Positions 1 to 6,983 of a stretch of DNA of 14,554 nucleotides are shown here, piece by piece (the stretch's first letter is position 1; every line of letters starts with the position of its first letter). Source of the stretch: CALLVY01 sp937899855 (GTDB lineage: Bacteria > Bacteroidota > Bacteroidia > Chitinophagales > Saprospiraceae); assembly GCA_039820405.1 (NCBI GenBank), contig JBCBQC010000128.1, forward strand, positions 1-14,554, written 5' to 3'. The notes beneath the pieces were generated by a model, which searched no databases, was not told where the DNA came from, and was given only the letters and a program-made list of their open reading frames with translations. A program made the position numbers and the translations under genes.

Positions 1-722
1 GATCGGCGATTCCATCGACACAGATACTGACGGAATTGCCCCCTCCTTCGAGGTTGACGGTCCCCCCATCGGCTGCTTCGCGGATCACTTCGACGAAGTC
101 CTCGGAGATGTCGGAGCAATCGGCATCCTGTAGGTCTTGTAGGGGCCGGTTGAGGAAGTCGTTGGCATTGAGGCCCCGGTAACTCCATCCCCAGACGCGG
201 CATACCCCCGTCCCGGCACCATCGAGGTCGATGATGTTAGAGGTAGAGATGGCGAGGATGGTATTGACGTCGTCGGTGATGACGTAATTGTAGGTCAGGT
301 TGGGGGCATCGGTTTGGTGCTCAATGGTGAGGGGATCGGCGATGCCATCGACGCAGATGCTGGCGGAGTTGCCCCCACCTTCGAGGTTGACGGTCCCGCC
401 ATCGGCTTCCTCGCGGATGACGGTCACCGGGTTGGATAGGTCAAAGCAGCCCGTGAGGTCGCTCAAGTTATTGCCCATCATATTGCCCATCAGGCCACTT
501 TCGTAGCGGATGTACCAAATCAAGCAGGTGCCCGTTCCGGCGCCATCGAAATCGAAGGGTGGATTGGCCGAGGGAACGAGAATGGTATTGGCATCGTCGG
601 TGATGATCCATTGGCCAATCGGACCGGAGGAGCCCGATACCGTGACGCCCAGCGGATCGCCGATGCCATCGACGCAGATGCTGGTGCTGGTTCCACCGAT
701 CTCCAGTTCGATGCTGCCCCCT
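1..722. repeat. DNA-level repeats encoding the SICVDGI modules
   Basis: Three stretches beginning at 1, 334 and 655 share the core GATCG(G/C)CGAT-CCATCGAC followed by CAGAT and, in the first two, the segment GAGGTTGACGGTCC. The offsets are 333 and 321 bases, i.e. 111 and 107 codons, so the units stay in frame. The copies at 1 and 334 are clearly more alike than the one at 655. This suggests stepwise duplication of an about 110-residue module inside the secreted protein; more units probably lie to the left of the window. Confidence 0.75.
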
Positions 723-1315
723 TCCACGTCGCAAACGGGCGCGTTGGAATTTTCGTCACAAACCGTGGGACTGCCCGTGGCGGCCCAGTCGGTGGAGGCA
801 TCTCCCATGCCGTCGTATTCCAGGGACTCGCCCATCGAAAAGGCAGGTGCGAAATCACCATTGGTCCAGATGCCGGCGGCGGTAGCGACCGAGGCGCGGC
901 CGTGTCCCGTCGATCCCCATTCGACGTAGTCGATGATGGAAGAGGCTTGGTTAAAACTGCCGTTGATGTACAAACCCATTTCGCCGTCCGCGGGGTCGAT
1001 GGTCATAAAGTCATCCACGGTGAGGATGGCCCCGGCGGGCAAGTTGGTAGTACCGCAGGCGAGGTTGGAATTGCTGATGCGTTGGTAATCGGGAAAATCA
1101 CAAAGCCAGTAGTTGGCTACGTTGACCGTACTGTCGGTGATGTTTTTCAATTCGACGGTACCGTTGGGGAAAATCTCATTGATCACTACTTGAGCCTGGC
1201 CGAACTGGCCCAACAGTAGGAGACAGCCGAGGCTCAGCAGCCTGGCGATCCGGGGTTTTTGGCTGGAGACATAAGCGGACCAGCCTTCCGACATACGTAA
1301 TGTCAAAAGTCGCAT
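1..1315 (-). CDS. Secreted multidomain repeat protein with lamin-tail-like N-terminal domain (3' end outside window)
   Basis: A frame without stops runs on the minus strand from an ATG at 1315 to base 1, giving 438 codons and continuing beyond the window. The N-terminus has a basic stretch and a hydrophobic segment (residues about 24-37) ending GQFGQA before QVVINE, a plausible signal peptide cleaved near residue 41. A second ATG at residue 8 (1294) is an alternative start. Residues about 42-185 read like a lamin-tail domain (VVINEIFPNG, then TVELKNITDSTVNVANYW), a beta-sandwich common in secreted bacterial proteins. From residue about 199 there are repeats of 107-111 residues, two complete and a third just begun. 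Each starts near an SICVDGI(A/G)DPL motif and contains ITDD, DGAGTG-C and a later Cys. The conserved cysteines suggest disulfides outside the cytoplasm. Similar repeats are, from memory, frequent in Saprospiraceae surface proteins. Role unknown; adhesin-like or matrix function is inference. A C-terminal sorting domain cannot be seen. Confidence 0.85.
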   Translation of the reverse strand, partial: MRLLTLRMSEGWSAYVSSQKPRIARLLSLGCLLLLGQFGQAQVVINEIFPNGTVELKNITDSTVNVANYWLCDFPDYQRISNSNLACGTTNLPAGAILTVDDFMTIDPADGEMGLYINGSFNQASSIIDYVEWGSTGHGRASVATAAGIWTNGDFAPAFSMGESLEYDGMGDASTDWAATGSPTVCDENSNAPVCDVEGGSIELEIGGTSTSICVDGIGDPLGVTVSGSSGPIGQWIITDDANTILVPSANPPFDFDGAGTGTCLIWYIRYESGLMGNMMGNNLSDLTGCFDLSNPVTVIREEADGGTVNLEGGGNSASICVDGIADPLTIEHQTDAPNLTYNYVITDDVNTILAISTSNIIDLDGAGTGVCRVWGWSYRGLNANDFLNRPLQDLQDADCSDISEDFVEVIREAADGGTVNLEGGGNSVSICVDGIAD

Positions 1316-1357
1316 GATGATAAAATTTGAATGATAAAATTGCCGTGATTGTCCTTA

Positions 1358-1365
1358 CAAACTTA
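1358..1365 (-). promoter_or_regulatory. Candidate Bacteroidota -7 element for the secreted repeat protein
   Basis: Read on the minus strand the bases are TAAGTTTG, a full match to the TAnnTTTG -7 consensus of Bacteroidota sigma factors, 42 bases before the ATG at 1315. No good -33 TTG is seen at the usual distance, so this is a motif match only. Confidence 0.4.
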
Positions 1366-1509
1366 GGGAGAATTTGAGGACGATGATTGAGGAATAATTG
1401 ATAGGCTATCGAATTTAGTGAACTTAGCGGGGACTTATCATGAGTTCTCCAAAAGAGCTCACAAAAGTATCACAGAAGCATTTCAGACTCATGAACTTTT
1501 CTCCACATC

Positions 1510-1531
1510 CGGGGGCCATTCCCCGCTTTTT
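1510..1531 (+). terminator. Weak terminator-like hairpin in the intergenic region
   Basis: CGGGG (1510-1514) pairs with CCCCG (1521-1525) around a 6-base loop and is followed by CTTTTT. The stem is only 5 bp. It lies upstream of oxyR with no protein gene ending here, so if real it would end a short untranslated transcript or attenuate a leader. Confidence 0.3.
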
Positions 1532-1568
1532 CTAGCAATGTCAACTGCACTACACTTTGCTCAATTAA

Positions 1569-1586
1569 TTTTTGGCGTGCCAAAAA
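1569..1586. promoter_or_regulatory. 18-bp perfect palindrome upstream of oxyR
   Basis: TTTTTGGC-GT-GCCAAAAA is a perfect 8+8 inverted repeat with a 2-base centre, 119 bases before the oxyR ATG at 1705. A centre this short favours a dimeric protein-binding site over an RNA hairpin. LysR-type proteins often bind such sites upstream of their own gene, but the sequence does not match an OxyR site known to me. Confidence 0.4.
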
Positions 1587-1704
1587 AAAACTCAAAATTG
1601 GCTTTGATTTATCGCTAGAGCCCGTCTCGCAACCCCGGCCCAAGCCGCCGCTCTTCGCCCCAGCGATGAAAAAACGCCTCCGGCGTTCACCACAAAGCCC
1701 CGGC

Positions 1705-2652
1705 ATGACCCTTACCCAACTGCGCTACCTCGTCGCCCTCGGGCGGTTTCAAAACTTTGTACAAGCGGCCGAATACTGCCACGTCAGTCAGTCGACGCTC
1801 AGCATGCAAGTCAAAAAACTGGAGGAATCACTCGATGTCCTCATCTTTGACCGCAGCAAAAAACCCGTCCAGCTCACGCCGATCGGTCAGCAAATCGTCG
1901 CCCAGGCCCAGGTTGGGCTTTCCGAGATCGAGCGCATCCGGACGATCATCAAAATGGACCGCCAAAAGATCGCCGACGAATTGTCGATCGGCATCATTCC
2001 CACCCTCAGCCCCTACCTGCTGCCCCTTTTTCTGGTCGCCTTTACCCGTAAAAACCCCACGGTAAAAATCCGCGTTCGGGAGCTGCTCACCGAGCAAATC
2101 ATCCACGAGCTGCGCAACAATGACCTCGATATTGGCATCATCGCCACCCCGGAAGAGGAAAGCAATTTTAGCACCCTGCCCCTGTTTCGGGAAGCCTTTG
2201 TGGCCTACGTCTCCGAGTCCCATCCGCTGTATCACCGCCGCCAATTGCGCCGTCACGACCTGACGGGGGAGGACCTGTGGCTACTGGAAAAAGGCCACTG
2301 CTTTCGCGGGCAAGTCCTCAACGTTTGCGAAGACGAGCGCCTGCGCAACGCCGAGAATGCCATCCAGTTTGAGAGTGGTAGCCTGGAAACCCTCCGCCGG
2401 ATCGTCGACAGCCAGCACGGCTATACCCTGCTACCGGAGTTGGCGGTACTGGGCTTTCGGGAAGCCCAGCGGGGCAAGATTCGCCGCTTTGTGAACCCGG
2501 TTCCCGCCCGCGAAGTCCGCATGCTGCTGCACCACAGCTACGCCAGTCGCGCCACGGTGGCCTTGTTGCGGGCCGAAATCGTGGCCAACCTGCCCGAAGC
2601 GATGCGCCAACGGCAGGAGGAACTGCGGATCATCGACTGGCGTCGGGAGTAA
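1705..2652 (+). CDS. oxyR: OxyR-type LysR family peroxide-sensing regulator
   Basis: The protein (315 residues from the ATG at 1705) is a LysR-type transcription factor of the OxyR branch. Residues 1-60 form the winged helix-turn-helix: MTLTQLRYLVAL, the recognition stretch AAEYCHVSQSTLSMQVKKLE, then LIFDRSKKP. Residues about 92-300 are the periplasmic-binding-protein-like sensor domain. The redox pair is visible as GHCFRGQVLNVC, with cysteines at residues 199 and 208, the same numbers and 9-residue spacing as in E. coli OxyR; peroxide oxidises them to a disulfide that activates transcription. The frame extends upstream to an ATG at 1666, but the added 13 residues are basic and unlike the family, so 1705 is preferred. 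The next gene, a cryptochrome/photolyase, follows after 76 bases. Targets cannot be read from the window. Family assignment is strong; the peroxide role is from the family. Confidence 0.9.
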   Translation: MTLTQLRYLVALGRFQNFVQAAEYCHVSQSTLSMQVKKLEESLDVLIFDRSKKPVQLTPIGQQIVAQAQVGLSEIERIRTIIKMDRQKIADELSIGIIPTLSPYLLPLFLVAFTRKNPTVKIRVRELLTEQIIHELRNNDLDIGIIATPEEESNFSTLPLFREAFVAYVSESHPLYHRRQLRRHDLTGEDLWLLEKGHCFRGQVLNVCEDERLRNAENAIQFESGSLETLRRIVDSQHGYTLLPELAVLGFREAQRGKIRRFVNPVPAREVRMLLHHSYASRATVALLRAEIVANLPEAMRQRQEELRIIDWRRE

Positions 2653-2728
2653 GTTGGGCTAATCTTCCGCAAACAATTCCCGCCATCCGCTGTTTTCCTT
2701 CCTGTTTTTTGACGACAATCCCACGATT

Positions 2729-4015
2729 ATGAATAGAGCAATACTCTGGTTTCGTAACGACCTTCGCCTTAGCGATCACCTCCCCCTCCAAGCCGTCCTC
2801 GCCGAGGTGGTCGACCTGGTCCCCGTCTACGTACTGGACGACCGTTTTCTCGAAGCCGACGAATGGGGCTTCCAGCGGACCGGGCCCTACCGCATGCAGT
2901 TTATCCTCGAATGCCTGACCGACCTGCGCGAACACCTGCGCGAACTGGGCAGCGACCTGCTCTTTTACCGCGGCCGCCCCGAAGAAATCCTGCCCCAAGT
3001 GGCCGAGCAGTACCAGTGCGAAGGCGTCTACGCCTCGCGTACCTACACCCGCGACGAGCTGGAAGTCGAAGAGCGCCTCGCCGCCAAAATGGACCTGCGG
3101 CTTTACCACGATAGTCCCATGGTCCACCCCGACGATGTGCCCTTCGCCATCGATCGGATGCCGGAGGTATTTACGGCCTTTCGGAAAAAGGTAGAAAAAT
3201 ACAGCCACGTTCGCGAAGCCATTCCCAGCCCCAAGGCCATTCCCAGTCCGGCGCTGGAAGCCGCTCCACTGCCCACCCTGGCCGACCTGGGCTACCCCGC
3301 CAGTGCTGCGGACCAGCGGGGCGTACTGCCCTTTAAAGGAGGGGCCCTGGCCGCTTGGGAACGGGTGGAACATTACTTTTGGAATACCGAGCAGCTCTCC
3401 GTTTATAAGGAAACCCGCAATGGCCTGATCGGCGCGGATTATTCCAGCAAGTTCTCGCCCTGGTTGGCGCAGGGCTGTATTTCCGCCCGCGCCATTTTCC
3501 ACGAGGTCGAGAAATACCAGCAGGAAGTGACGAAAAACCAGTCGACCTACTGGTTACAGTTTGAACTACTCTGGCGGGACTTTTTCAAATACACGGCCAT
3601 GCGCTACGGCCGGCGCATTTTTTGGCCCAATGGTATCAAGGACCAGCGCCGCAAGTGGGGCTACCGCCCTCAGGTGATGCAGCGTTGGATCGATGGCGAA
3701 ACCGGCGACGACTTCGTAGATGCCAACATGCGCGAATTGCGGCAAACCGGATTCATGAGCAACCGGGGCCGTCAAAACGTCGCCTCCTACCTCGTCCACA
3801 AACTCAATCTGGACTGGCGCGCCGGTGCGGCCTGGTTCGAATCCCTCCTCATCGACTACGACGTGACGAGCAACTACGGCAATTGGATCTACGCGGCCGG
3901 CGTGGGCAATGACCCCCGAGATCGCATTTTCAATACCAAACGCCAGGCGGATATGTACGACAAGAAAGGCGCCTACCGCGATCTGTGGTTGCGCCAATCG
4001 GTGGATTCGCAGTAG
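2729..4015 (+). CDS. DASH-family cryptochrome / DNA photolyase
   Basis: This 428-residue flavoprotein has an N-terminal Rossmann-like antenna-binding domain (ILWFRNDLRLSDH, residues 5-17, to about 160) and a C-terminal helical FAD domain (about 215-420). The stretch SNYGNWIYAAGVGNDPR (381-397) is characteristic of the cryptochrome-DASH group. Others in the FAD domain are YKETRNGLIG and MSNRGRQNVASYLVHKLNLD. Trp310, Trp363 and Trp386 stand at the same mutual distances as the electron-transfer triad of E. coli photolyase (306/359/382), so photoreduction of FAD should be intact. DASH proteins repair cyclobutane pyrimidine dimers, mainly in single-stranded DNA, using blue/near-UV light, and some are thought to signal. 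The length is on the short side for the family, without the long C-terminal tail of plant forms. Its place just downstream of oxyR suggests a shared light/oxidative stress response. No Shine-Dalgarno sequence is visible, as is common in Bacteroidota. Confidence 0.92.
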   Translation: MNRAILWFRNDLRLSDHLPLQAVLAEVVDLVPVYVLDDRFLEADEWGFQRTGPYRMQFILECLTDLREHLRELGSDLLFYRGRPEEILPQVAEQYQCEGVYASRTYTRDELEVEERLAAKMDLRLYHDSPMVHPDDVPFAIDRMPEVFTAFRKKVEKYSHVREAIPSPKAIPSPALEAAPLPTLADLGYPASAADQRGVLPFKGGALAAWERVEHYFWNTEQLSVYKETRNGLIGADYSSKFSPWLAQGCISARAIFHEVEKYQQEVTKNQSTYWLQFELLWRDFFKYTAMRYGRRIFWPNGIKDQRRKWGYRPQVMQRWIDGETGDDFVDANMRELRQTGFMSNRGRQNVASYLVHKLNLDWRAGAAWFESLLIDYDVTSNYGNWIYAAGVGNDPRDRIFNTKRQADMYDKKGAYRDLWLRQSVDSQ

Positions 4016-4116
4016 CGTCTCCGTAAATATAGGTAGCCCAAAGTCAGCAAGTCTAACGATTTACAATCTACCGGATGATCCCCATATTACAGGCATTAAA
4101 AATGTTTGTAATACCA

Positions 4117-4126
4117 GACAATTGTC
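4117..4126. promoter_or_regulatory. 10-bp palindrome and -7-like box upstream of the EAD11-like gene
   Basis: GACAATTGTC is a perfect palindrome 17 bases before the ATG at 4144. Just upstream, AATGTTTG (4101-4108) is one mismatch from TAnnTTTG, and ATTACA/TGTAAT arms (about 4086-4112) flank it. Together they suggest a promoter with an operator at the start of the four-gene cluster; all are short motifs. Confidence 0.3.
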
Positions 4127-4143
4127 ATTAGATCATCCTTAGC

Positions 4144-5094
4144 ATGCTGGATCAGGAGACCATCAAGGCCGTGAGGGAGGAATTGGCTCGGGGAAAAATG
4201 GAACGTGCCCTGGCGCTGCTCCGGGCCGCCGCCCAACGGGGAAGCCTCCCGCTGCGGGAAGTGCAAGCCCTCGAAGGCCGCTACAGTGGACTCCGCCAGC
4301 AGTTTGACCGGGGCTTTATCGATCCGCAGGCCTTTGAATTGGGTCGCACCCGGCTCGTTCACACCGTTTTTAACCTACTGGAGGAATACCGTCGGCCGCT
4401 TCCTAGCCTCGACCCTACCCCTACTTACCGTCCCGCATGGCTCCTGCTTTTCCTTCCGCTGCTGCTCGGAGGATTGTGGTACTGGCGTCCCGCCGCCTGC
4501 GCCACGCACCGGCCCCTACGGGGTACGCTCCAAACGGCGGATGGTCTGCCCGCCGTCGACCAACCCCTCCGGCTTCGCGCCCCCCAGCGTACCTACGAAT
4601 TGCGCTCGGATCACCGGGGGCGTTTCGTCCTCGACCAGTTGTTCCCCACGGACCACCTCACGCTCGAATGGGAGGGGGCCGAAGGCAGCGCCACCCTTCC
4701 CCTTTCCCTAGATTTTTGCGCGGGTTCGGATACCATCGTACTCGATCCCCTAGTCTTGGCCGTACCCGTTTCACCGGGGGTGGGGGAGGAGCCTGGTCCT
4801 GCCCCACCCAGCCCCCCAGTCGTACGCTACACCTTCGGCGGTCATTTGTACGACGAGCAAAACGGCCGCGCCCTGGTGGGCTTTAAAGTGACGGTGGCCG
4901 GTCAAGCCCTACGTACCGATGAGGATGGCCATTTTCTTTTCCACCTGACGGCACTCCCCCCAAGCCAAGCCGTAAAGATTCGCTTTCACGGGGGGGCGGA
5001 ATACGAAACCCGCAGCAAGTATTACGACTATCCCGGTTTTCCCAAAACTGACATCACTTTCGCTTTACCTAAAAAACAGAAACACCATGAATAA
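4144..5094 (+). CDS. Membrane protein with EAD11-like cytoplasmic domain and two extracytoplasmic beta-sandwich domains
   Basis: A 316-residue protein with three regions. Residues 1-83 are helical and resemble effector-associated domain 11: ARGKMERALALL, then ALEGRYSGLRQQFDRGFID, then FNLLEEYR. The 'ARY-L-R-G-I-EEY' type pattern is typical of that small adaptor domain, which belongs to families known mainly from bacterial conflict and signalling systems. Residues 98-114 (WLLLFLPLLLGGLWYW) form one membrane helix without a cleavable signal, so the adaptor should be cytoplasmic. Residues about 125-202 and 228-308 read as two carboxypeptidase-regulatory-like beta-sandwiches (RGTLQTADGLPA, then SDHRGRFVL; GGHLYDEQNGRALVGFKVTV, then TDEDGHFLF), joined by a Pro-rich linker (206-226). 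No protease, TIR or nuclease effector is present. The stop overlaps the next gene's start by 8 bases, indicating translational coupling. The EAD11 assignment rests on pattern recognition; function is unknown, and a transmembrane sensor/adaptor is the inference. Confidence 0.8.
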   Translation: MLDQETIKAVREELARGKMERALALLRAAAQRGSLPLREVQALEGRYSGLRQQFDRGFIDPQAFELGRTRLVHTVFNLLEEYRRPLPSLDPTPTYRPAWLLLFLPLLLGGLWYWRPAACATHRPLRGTLQTADGLPAVDQPLRLRAPQRTYELRSDHRGRFVLDQLFPTDHLTLEWEGAEGSATLPLSLDFCAGSDTIVLDPLVLAVPVSPGVGEEPGPAPPSPPVVRYTFGGHLYDEQNGRALVGFKVTVAGQALRTDEDGHFLFHLTALPPSQAVKIRFHGGAEYETRSKYYDYPGFPKTDITFALPKKQKHHE

Positions 5095-6058
5095 TAAGCT
5101 ATCGCTACTCATCCTCCTCTTGAGCCTCGGAATGCTGACCGTACTCAACGGACAAACCCTGAGGGGAAACGTAGTGGGAGAACGCTCGGAAATCATCACC
5201 GATGCGGTCATCAATATCATTGGGGGCGACGAACAAGGCACTGATGACCAGGGCGTTTTTTACCTCGACATTTCCAAGTTTAAGGTGGGGCAAACCCTTA
5301 CCCTACTCATCAATTCGGACTACGGCTCCAAGCAAATGAACTACGTGGTACCCAGCAATCCCCGGTTTGAAACCATCACCCTGCGCCGCAACAACAAGCT
5401 CTTTATCCTGGGTACGGTCCAGGATAAGGTTACGGGACGCTTTTTATCGGGCATCAAGGTGACGATACTCATCAATGGCTACGAGTTTGACATTCCCTCC
5501 ACCACGACGGACGATCGGGGAATCTTTAAGATGATTCTCAATAAGAGTGGCATCGGTGATGAGACGGCTATTCAACTGACCTTTATCGACGTAGGTCACA
5601 ACCGGTACGGCGATTATTCGGAAAAGGTCTTTGTAAAGGATCGGGGGGCCATTGCGATTGAGCTGGAGGAGTGTTCGTACTGTGGTTCGCGCGACAGCTT
5701 GCGGATCGATGGTTATTACCGGAGCGACATTGCGGTGGAGCCGGGGGACCTCGTGATTATCCGGGCGGGGGGTGTGATTCGGGTGGGGAGTTTTGTGGGG
5801 GTCTCGGGCCCCGGCGGCCTGCCCAACAACCGGGGAGTTTTTGGCCTGTCCCTAGCTTCGTATAACAATTTTCCCAATTGGAACCACGCGGTACTGGTTT
5901 ACCGCTTCAACGACTACGAAGACTGGCGTTTTTACCAGCCGGACAAGGAAAATAAATTCCTGGTACAGGAGGCGGGCAAGCTGGAGTTTTGGATCAACGA
6001 TCGTATTTTGGAGGACAATGAGGGGGTGTACGAGGTGGAGGTGATTGTCAAACGTTAG
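5087..6058 (+). CDS. Secreted protein with two beta-sandwich domains and a LecA/PA-IL-like lectin domain
   Basis: A 323-residue protein with a signal peptide (LSLLILLLSLGMLTVLNG, cleavage near residue 22 before QTLRG). Residues about 24-98 (RGNVVGERSEIITDAVINI, TDDQGVFYL) and 106-192 (LGTVQDKVTGRFLSGIKVTI, TDDRGIFKM) are two carboxypeptidase-regulatory-like domains, the same type as in the overlapping upstream protein. Residues about 207-321 resemble the galactose-binding LecA (PA-I) fold: VEPGDLVIIRAGGVIRVG, GPGGLP, HAVLVYRF, then AGKLEFWINDRILEDNEGVY. In LecA the corresponding C-terminal loop (YND...NN) supplies calcium and sugar ligands; here the shorter IND-x5-DN-G form is present, so binding is plausible but the specificity is open. 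CSYC (196-199) could form a disulfide. No sorting tail is evident. Translation is probably coupled to the previous gene. Glycan binding at the surface is inference. Confidence 0.78.
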   Translation: MNNKLSLLILLLSLGMLTVLNGQTLRGNVVGERSEIITDAVINIIGGDEQGTDDQGVFYLDISKFKVGQTLTLLINSDYGSKQMNYVVPSNPRFETITLRRNNKLFILGTVQDKVTGRFLSGIKVTILINGYEFDIPSTTTDDRGIFKMILNKSGIGDETAIQLTFIDVGHNRYGDYSEKVFVKDRGAIAIELEECSYCGSRDSLRIDGYYRSDIAVEPGDLVIIRAGGVIRVGSFVGVSGPGGLPNNRGVFGLSLASYNNFPNWNHAVLVYRFNDYEDWRFYQPDKENKFLVQEAGKLEFWINDRILEDNEGVYEVEVIVKR

Positions 6059-6115
6059 CAGGCTGTTTACTGGCAGCTACCAAGTCCTAATTGAAATCAT
6101 TAAATAAACAAATCC

Positions 6116-6931
6116 ATGCCCTTTCGCACCCTCTTCCTCTCCAGCCTGTTGTTTTGGACGCTGGCCTGTCAATCGCAAAACGAAGCCGTCCAGTCCGCAG
6201 CGCTGCGGGCCCCCGACGTGCTGATCGTCGGCCACCGGGGCTACGCGGGGGCCTACCCCGAAAACAGCCTGCCCGGCATCGAGCGGGCCCTCGCCCTGGG
6301 GCTCGACCGGATCGAAATCGACGTCCACCAAACCCGGGATGGCCAGGTCGTACTGATGCACGACGCCACCCTCCAGCGCACCACCAACGGCCGGGGCAAG
6401 GTCGCCGACTACAACTGGTCCGACTTACAGCGCTACCAACTTGATTTTCCCGACTCCCTCCGCACCACCGATCGCCACATCCCCAGCCTCGACGAAGTCT
6501 TGACCCGCTTTCAAGACCAGTCCGCCACCCTGCTCATCGAAGTCAAAAAAGGGGGCGCGCACTATCCCCAAATCGAGGAAAACATCCTCCAACTGCTGGC
6601 CCAACACCAACTGACCCAAGGCGTGATCCTCCAATCCTTCGACGATGCCGTCCTCCGGCGCTTCCATGAGCTCGATTCCAGCCTCGTCCTACACAAACTG
6701 CTGCTGAGTTCCTGGGGCTACGATTTTACCGAGCTGGATTTTGTCGCCGAATTTTCCATCAACTACTACTTCGCCACCGCCGCGCTCATCGAAGACCTGG
6801 CCAAGCGCCAGCAAAAATTGAACGTCTGGACCGTCAATACCGAGGCACAAATGAAAAAAGCCATCGCGCTGGGCGTCAATGGCATCATCACCGACCAGCC
6901 CGAGCGCCTGCGGGCCCTACTGGCGCGCTGA
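6116..6931 (+). CDS. Lipoprotein glycerophosphodiester phosphodiesterase (GDPD family)
   Basis: This 271-residue enzyme hydrolyses glycerophosphodiesters, the deacylation products of phospholipids, to sn-glycerol 3-phosphate and an alcohol. The N-terminus has a short signal ending LFWTLAC; Cys18 is the likely lipidation site, placing the enzyme on an envelope membrane. The TIM-barrel motifs are all present: GHRG (39-42) with catalytic His40, the metal ligands Glu67 and Asp69 in IEIDVH, the second catalytic His82 in LMHD, LLIEVKK (Glu142), NVWTVN (236-241) and GIITDQP near the end. The length is normal for secreted bacterial GDPDs. It lies 57 bases after the lectin-like gene and 52 before the deacetylase-family gene on the same strand, so it may be co-transcribed. 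A role in phosphate or glycerol scavenging, or envelope lipid turnover, follows from the family; the exact substrate is unknown. Confidence 0.92.
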   Translation: MPFRTLFLSSLLFWTLACQSQNEAVQSAALRAPDVLIVGHRGYAGAYPENSLPGIERALALGLDRIEIDVHQTRDGQVVLMHDATLQRTTNGRGKVADYNWSDLQRYQLDFPDSLRTTDRHIPSLDEVLTRFQDQSATLLIEVKKGGAHYPQIEENILQLLAQHQLTQGVILQSFDDAVLRRFHELDSSLVLHKLLLSSWGYDFTELDFVAEFSINYYFATAALIEDLAKRQQKLNVWTVNTEAQMKKAIALGVNGIITDQPERLRALLAR

Positions 6932-6983
6932 GTTTCCCCCCGCTCCGCTTGCCATCTCCCCGGAACTTCCTTAAATTCCGCTC

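Larger units (their letters stand above)
1316..1704. other. Divergent AT-rich intergenic region
   Basis: This 389-base spacer separates the minus-strand secreted protein from the plus-strand oxyR gene and is much richer in A and T than the genes around it. It holds a -7-like box for the leftward gene, a 7-bp inverted repeat (TCATGAG 1438-1444 and CTCATGA 1488-1494), a terminator-like hairpin at 1510-1531, a long palindrome at 1569-1586, and a small GC hairpin (AACGCC-TCC-GGCGTT, 1673-1687) just before the oxyR start. A 66-codon GTG-started frame at 1418-1618 has no family features and is not called. Confidence 0.6.

Noticed and set aside
1..722. Repeats considered as a CRISPR array or mobile repeat
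   Set aside because: Units are over 320 bases, in codon phase and encode a protein module; no short identical repeats with unique spacers.
611..1219. A 202-residue open frame on the plus strand
   Set aside because: It is the antisense shadow of the minus-strand secreted protein, which has a signal peptide, repeats and family-like motifs; the plus-strand product is Gly/Val/Asp-rich without any domain pattern.
1418..1618. A 66-codon GTG-started frame in the divergent region
   Set aside because: Weak start, no recognisable domain, reads through a terminator-like hairpin and the long palindrome; more likely non-coding.
1666..1704. Upstream ATG extending OxyR by 13 residues
   Set aside because: The extension is basic and low in complexity, contains a GC hairpin, and the ATG at 1705 gives the standard MTLTQLRY start and the E. 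coli cysteine numbering.
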